Shown: positions 58,593-64,000 of the stretch, piece by piece
Layout: the number at the start of each line of letters is the position of its first letter
Position numbering within the stretch: position 1 is the stretch's first letter
From: Dama dama
Taxonomy: Eukaryota; Chordata; Mammalia; Artiodactyla; Cervidae
Direction: 5' to 3'
DNA: 64,000 bases
Assembly (NCBI RefSeq): GCF_033118175.1
Contig: NC_083710.1
Span: forward strand, 37,851,501 to 37,915,500
Position numbers and translations under genes: made by a program
Notes under the pieces: generated by a model
What the model was told of the DNA's origin: nothing
Database searches by the model: none
The model's input: the letters and a program-made list of their open reading frames with translations, nothing else

Positions 58593-58790
58593 AAAATAAG
58601 CACTTTCCAGAGAAAAATATTACTTCCCTAGGCTCTATCATCACAATTATGCCAAATTGTTGCATTTTTACAGTGTGCTTAAAACTCTAAAAGTGACTTT
58701 CTAGGCCTATCTAATATGCAAGAATATGCAAGTTAAATAAGTGACAGTAGACTTGTATGTACTCATAGCATCTCTTTATGTGACTTGCAG

Positions 58791-61700
58791 GAAGACCCTG
58801 CACTCAGCTTCAGCTCCTGAATCCAGAACGCTTTGCACGTCTTATCAAAGAAGTAATGAACACATTCTGGCCTGGCAGAGAGTTGATCGTCCAGTGGTAC
58901 CCATGCGATGAAGACAGAAGGCACCCGTCTGTGTCATGGCTTAGGATGGTGTGGAAGCATCTCTACGTACATTTTTCAGAGGATCTGACTTTATTTGATG
59001 AGATGCCGCTCATTCCCAGGACCCCACTAGCAGAAGGGCAGACGTGTGTGGAGCTCATCAGACTCAGGGCTCCTTCATTAGTCATTTTAGATGACGAGTC
59101 TGAAGCACAGCTTCCAGAATTTTTAGCGGACGTGGTACAGAAGCTTGGAGGGATTGTCCTTAAAAAATTAGATGCCTCCATACAGCACCCGCTTATTAAA
59201 AAATATATCCATCTGCCCTCGCCGAGTGCTGTGCTGCACATCATGGAGAAGATGCCTCTGCAGAAGCTGTGTAACCAGGTTGCGTCGCTGCTTCCAACGC
59301 ACAAAGACGCCCTGCGCAAGTTCTTGGCCAACTTGACTGAGAGCAGTGAGAAGGAGAAGAGAATAATTCAGGAGCTGACAATATTCAAGCGCATCAACCA
59401 CTCATCCAGCCAGGGGCTGTCCTCCTACACCAGGCTGAAGGGCTGCAGGGTCCTGCACCCTGCGGCCACGCTCCCAGCCGGCCTGCGGCTCTCCATCTCA
59501 GTGGTCGACAGCAGTGATGAGGCCACTGTCCGCCTGGCGAACCTGCTGAAGGTGGAGAAGGTCAGGACCACCAGCTGCTTGAAGCTCATCTTAAAAGACG
59601 TCGAAAGTACATTTTACTCTCAAGAAGAGGTGACACACCTTGTGCTATGGGTCCTTGAGAACCTGTCCTCTCTCAAAAGTGAGAACCCAAACGTGCTTGA
59701 TTGGTTAACGCCACTGAAGTTTATTCAGCTCCCGCCAGGGCGGCTGGTGATGGCCAGCGAACTCTTCGACCCTGACGTGGAGGTGTTGAAGGACCTCTTC
59801 TATGATGAAGAGGAAGCTTGTTTCCCGCCCTCGGCCTTTACCTCCCCAGACATCCTTCACTCTTTAAGACAGATTGGCCTGAAAAATGAAGCCAGTCTCA
59901 AAGAGAAAGATGTTGTACAAGTGGCTAAAAAAATTGAAGCCTTACAGGCCAGTTCTTGTCCAAATCAGGACATTCTCCTGAAGAAAGCCAGGACACTCTT
60001 ACTGGTTTTAAATAAGAACCCTGCCCTGCTGCACTCATGTGAAGGGAAGGCGACCCTAAAGAAGATAAAATGGGTTCCAGCTTGCAAGGAAAAGCCCCCG
60101 AACTACCCAGGCTCCTTAGTCTGGAAAGGCGACCTCTGTGAGCTCTGTGCGCCCCCCGACATGTGTGATGCAGCCCATGCCACCTTGGTTGGCTCTTCAC
60201 TTCCCCTCGTGGAGAGTGTCCATGTAAACTTGGAGAAAGCTTTAGGCATCCTCACAAAACCTGGTATCAACGCCGTCTTAAAGCACTTTAAGATTGTTGT
60301 GGATTGGTATACATCAAAGACCTTTAGCGATGAAGACTACTACCAATTCCAACATATTTTGCTTGAAATTTATGGATTCATGCATGATCATTTAAATGAA
60401 GGGAAAGATGCTTTCAGAGCCTTAAAATTTCCATGGGTTTGGACTGGCAAAAAGTTCTGTCCTCTCGCCCAAGCTGTGATAAAACCATTCCATGATCTTG
60501 ACCTTCAGCCTTATTTGCATAGTGTGCCTAAAACCATGGCAAAGTTCCACCAGCTGTTTAAGGCCTGTGGCTCAATAGAGGAGTTGACAGCAGATCATAT
60601 TTCTATGGTCATTCAGAAGGTGTATCTCAAAAGTGACCAAGACCTCAGTGACCAGGAAAGCAAACAGAATCTTCATCTTATGTTGAACATTATCAGGTGG
60701 CTTTACAGCAATCAGATTCCAGCAAGTCCCAACACACCAGTTCCTATACATCATAGCAAGAACCCTTCCAAGCTTATCATGAAGCCAATTCATGAGTGCT
60801 GCTACTGTGACATCAAAGTTGATGACCTGAATGACTTACTGGAAGATTCTGTGGAGCCAATCATTTTGGTGCATGAGGACATACCCATGAAAACTGCCGA
60901 GTGGCTGAAAGTCCCATGCCTCAGTACAAGACTAATTAACCCCGAGAACATGGGCTTTGAGCAGTCAGGACAACGAGAACCACTAACAGTAAGGATCAAA
61001 AATATTTTGGAAGAGTACCCTTCAGTGTCAGATATCTTTAAAGAGCTTCTTCAAAATGCTGATGATGCAAATGCAACAGAATGCAGCTTCATGATTGACA
61101 TGAGAAGAAACATGGACATCCGAGAGAATCTCCTGGACCCTGGGATGGCGGCATGCCATGGGCCAGCTCTGTGGTCGTTCAACAACTCCCAGTTCTCGGA
61201 TTCAGACTTCGTGAACATAACCAGGCTTGGGGAATCTCTGAAGAGGGCCGAAGTTGACAAGGTTGGGAAGTTTGGTCTTGGGTTCAACTCTGTGTACCAC
61301 ATCACTGACATCCCTGTCATTATGAGCCGAGAGTTCATGATAATGTTTGACCCGAACATCAACCACATTAGTAAGCACATTAAAGACAGGTCTAACCCTG
61401 GGATCAAAATTAACTGGAGCAAACAGCAGAAGAGACTCAGGAAGTTTCCTAATCAGTTCAAACCATTCATGAACGTATTTGACTGTCAGTTGCCCCTGAC
61501 GGTGGAGGCTCCCTACAGTTATAGCGGGACTCTGTTCCGACTGTCCTTCAGAACCCAGCAGGAAGCCAAAGTGAGCGAGGTCAGCAGCACATGCTACAAC
61601 ACAGCAGACATCTACTCTCTGGTGGACGAGTTTAGTCTCTGTGGACACAGGCTCATCATTTTCACTCAGAATGTAACCTCCATGTACTTGAAGTACCTGA

Positions 61701-64000
61701 AGATTGAGGAGACCAATCCCAGCTTAGCACAGGACACAATAATCATAAAAAAAAAATCATGCTCCTCTAAAGCGCTGACCGCACCCGTCATCAGCGTTCT
61801 AAAAGAAGCTGCTAAGCTCATGAAGACTTGCGGCACCAGTAACAAAAAGCTCCCTGCCGAGGCCCCCAAGTCATCTTGCATCCTGCAGATCACAGTGGAG
61901 GAATTTCACCATGTGTTCCGAAGGATTGCAGACTTACAGTCACCACTCTTCAGAGGTCCAGAAGACGACCCAGCTACTCTCTTTGAAATGGCTAAAGCAG
62001 GCCAATCCAAAAAGCCGTCAGATGAGTTGCCCCAGAAAACCGTGGATTGTACCACGTGGTTGATCTGTACCTGCATGGACACAGGGGAGGCGCTCAAGTT
62101 CTCCCTGAGTGAGAGCGGGAGAAGGTTGGGCCTGGTCCCATGTGGGGCTGTGGCAGTTCTCCTTGCTGAAGTCCAGGACCAGAAGTGGGCCGTGCGGCCA
62201 CAGGCTGGAGAAGTGTTCTGTTATTTACCTCTGCGGATAAAGACGGGATTGCCAGTTCACATCAATGGGTGCTTTGCTGTTACTTCGAACAGGAAAGAGA
62301 TCTGGAAGACAGACACGAAGGGGCGCTGGAATACCACCTTCATGAGGCACGTGGTCGTGAAAGCGTACCTGGAGGCTCTCAGCGTGTTGCGTGAACTAGC
62401 CGCCAGCGGGGAACTGACGGACTACACTTACCACACTGTGTGGCCTGACCCCGACCTAGTGCACGACGACTTTTCTGTCATCTGCCAAGGGTTTTATGAA
62501 GACATCGCCCATGGGAAAGGGAAGGACTTGACGAGGGTCTTCTCCGACGGGTCTATGTGGGTCTCCATGAAGAACGTGAGATTTCTGGATGACTCCATAC
62601 TTAAAAGAAGAGATGTTGGTCCAGCCGCCTTTAAGATATTTTTGAAATACCTCAAGAAGACAGGGTCAAAAAACCTTTGTGCTGTTGAACTTCCTTCTTC
62701 AGTAAAGCTAGGATTTGAAGAAGCTGGCTGCAAACAGATACTGCTGGAAAATACATTTTCAGAGAGACAGTTTTTTTCAGAAGTGTTTTTCCCAAATATT
62801 CAAGAAATTGAAGCAGAACTCAGAGATCCTTTAATGAATTTTGTCCTAAACGAGAAAGTTGATGAGTTCTCGGGGATCCTCCGTGTTACCCCATGTATCC
62901 CCTGCTCTTTGGAGGGGCATCCTCTGGTTTTACCATCAAGATTAATCCACCCTGAAGGACGCGTCGCTAAGTTATTTGATACTAAAGACGGACGATTTCC
63001 TTATGGTTCCACTCAGGACTATCTAAACCCTATTATTCTGATCAAACTAGTCCAGCTAGGTATGGCAAAGGATGATATTTTGTGGGATGACATGCTGGAG
63101 CGTGCAGAGTCAGTAGCTGAAATTAATAAAAGTGATCACGGTGCTGCTTGTCTACGAAGTAGCATCCTGTTAAGTCTTATTGATGAAAAACTGAAAATAA
63201 GGGATCCAAGAGCAAAGGATTTTGCTGCAAAATATCAAACAATCCCTTTCCTCCCATTTCTGACGAAGCCGGCAGGTTTCTCTTTGGATTGGAAAGGCAA
63301 CAGCTTTAAGCCTGAAACCATGTTTGCAGCAACTGACCTCTATATAGCCGAGCACCAGGATATAGTCTGTCTTTTGCAACCAATTCTAAATGAAAATTCT
63401 CATTCCTTCAGAGGCTGTGGGTCTGTGCCCTTGGCAGTGAAGGAGTTTCTGGGTTTGCTCCGGAAGCCCACAGTTGAGCTGGTTGTAAACCAGCTGAGAG
63501 AAGTTGCAAAGTCAGTTGATGATGGGATCACGTTATACCAGGAGAACATCACCAATGCTTGCTACAAATACCTCCATGAGGCGATGATGCAGAGTGACAG
63601 CACCAGGACAGCAGTCACTGAAAAGCTGAAAACCTTTAACTTCATTCTAGTTGAGAATGAGTATGTCAACTCAGAAAAAGTGGCTTTTCATTTAAATTTT
63701 GAAGCAGCCCCATACCTTTATCAGTTGCCTAATAAATATAAAAATAATTTCCGTGAACTTTTTGAAAGTGTGGGTGTGAGGCAGTCTTTCACTGTGGAAG
63801 ATTTTGCCCTCGTTTTGGAATCCATAGCTCAAGAAAAAGAAACCAAACAAGTAACAGAAGAGAATTTTCAGCTCTGCCGGCGAATAATCAGTGAGGGGAT
63901 ATGGAGTCTCATTAGAGAAAAGAAACAAGAATTTTGTGAGAAAAATTATGGCCACATATTATTGCCAGATACTAACCTTAAGCTTCTCCCTGCAAAGTCT
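58791..64000 (+). CDS. SACS: SACS giant last exon, first 5.2 kb (end of repeat 1 and most of repeat 2)
   Basis: Residues 728 to 2464; open to the window end. Acceptor ATGTGACTTGCAG|G. I read all 1,736 codons and found no stop. The first part (RPCTQLQLLNPERFARLI onward) finishes repeat 1. Repeat 2 starts near residue 1450: helix RIKNILEEYPS, N-box KELLQNADDANAT (Glu1479, Asn1483, Asp1486), GPALWSFNN at 1518-1526, and the glycine box KVGKFGLGFNSVYHITD around 1552-1565. GLPVHINGCFAVTSNRKEIW at 1880 mirrors the repeat 1 block at 458. In mammals this exon is one of the largest known coding exons (~12.8 kb in human), so only about 40 percent is here. A run of ten A residues lies at 61,747-61,756. 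The window stops inside repeat 2 (..LLPAKS). Confidence 0.98.

Larger units (their letters stand above)
33994..64000 (+). other. SACS: SACS gene model (5' half, nine coding exons in window)
   Basis: Sacsin is a ~4,580-residue cytoplasmic co-chaperone whose loss causes the human spastic ataxia ARSACS; it is linked to Hsp70/Hsp90-type folding, intermediate-filament organisation and mitochondrial dynamics (family knowledge). The sequence shows nine exons with GT-AG borders and matching phases, totalling 7,392 coding bases, exactly 2,464 codons, with no internal stop. Intron lengths are 65, 6862, 1100, 668, 2678, 1937, 526 and 8779 bases. The protein order is Ubl domain (about residues 5-83), sacsin repeat 1 (from about 84) and sacsin repeat 2 (from about 1450 to the window end). 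Third repeat, XPCB, DnaJ and HEPN are expected downstream. The final codon is complete at 64,000, so the reading frame simply runs out of window. Gene identity is certain; only the first 11 coding bases are tentative. Confidence 0.97.

Overview
The window is vertebrate nuclear DNA from a ruminant. This rests on many copies of ruminant SINEs (Bov-tA type, about 18), older cetartiodactyl tRNA-derived SINEs (CHR type, about 5) and the RTE-type LINE BovB (6 pieces). Ancient mammalian MIR, L2 and L1 fragments are also present. Species cannot be fixed by eye; a bovid is most likely. No CRISPR array, operon, stand-alone tRNA/rRNA gene or prokaryotic feature is present.

Positions 1 to about 33,000 look like non-coding flanking DNA: SINEs, LINE pieces, microsatellites and stretches where I recognise nothing. 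I found no convincing protein-coding gene there. Two points stand out: a ~92-base inverted duplication (10,191-10,284 against 10,834-10,930) and a stretch with few recognisable repeats at about 17,640-20,140.

A CpG island with many GC boxes (about 33,230-34,560) marks the promoter of the one gene, SACS (sacsin), on the + strand. I traced nine coding exons with consistent GT-AG junctions and phases: 33,994-34,004 (tentative start), 34,070-34,220, 41,083-41,170, 42,271-42,356, 43,025-43,136, 45,815-45,961, 47,899-49,393, 49,920-50,011, and a giant exon from 58,791 that is still open at the window end. Together they encode 2,464 residues, about half of sacsin: the ubiquitin-like domain, the first sacsin repeat with its Hsp90-like ATPase fold, and most of the second repeat. 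The third repeat, XPCB, J and HEPN domains must lie beyond 64,000. Introns carry BovB, SINEs and two minisatellites.

I saw no new biological system. The most unusual signals are the abrupt GC enrichment of the 1.5-kb exon, which also changes its amino acids; a 65-base first intron whose retention gives an immediate stop; a strong-context 9-codon upstream ORF; a 42-base G-rich minisatellite just inside intron 2; and two composite SINEs, each flanked by one target-site duplication.
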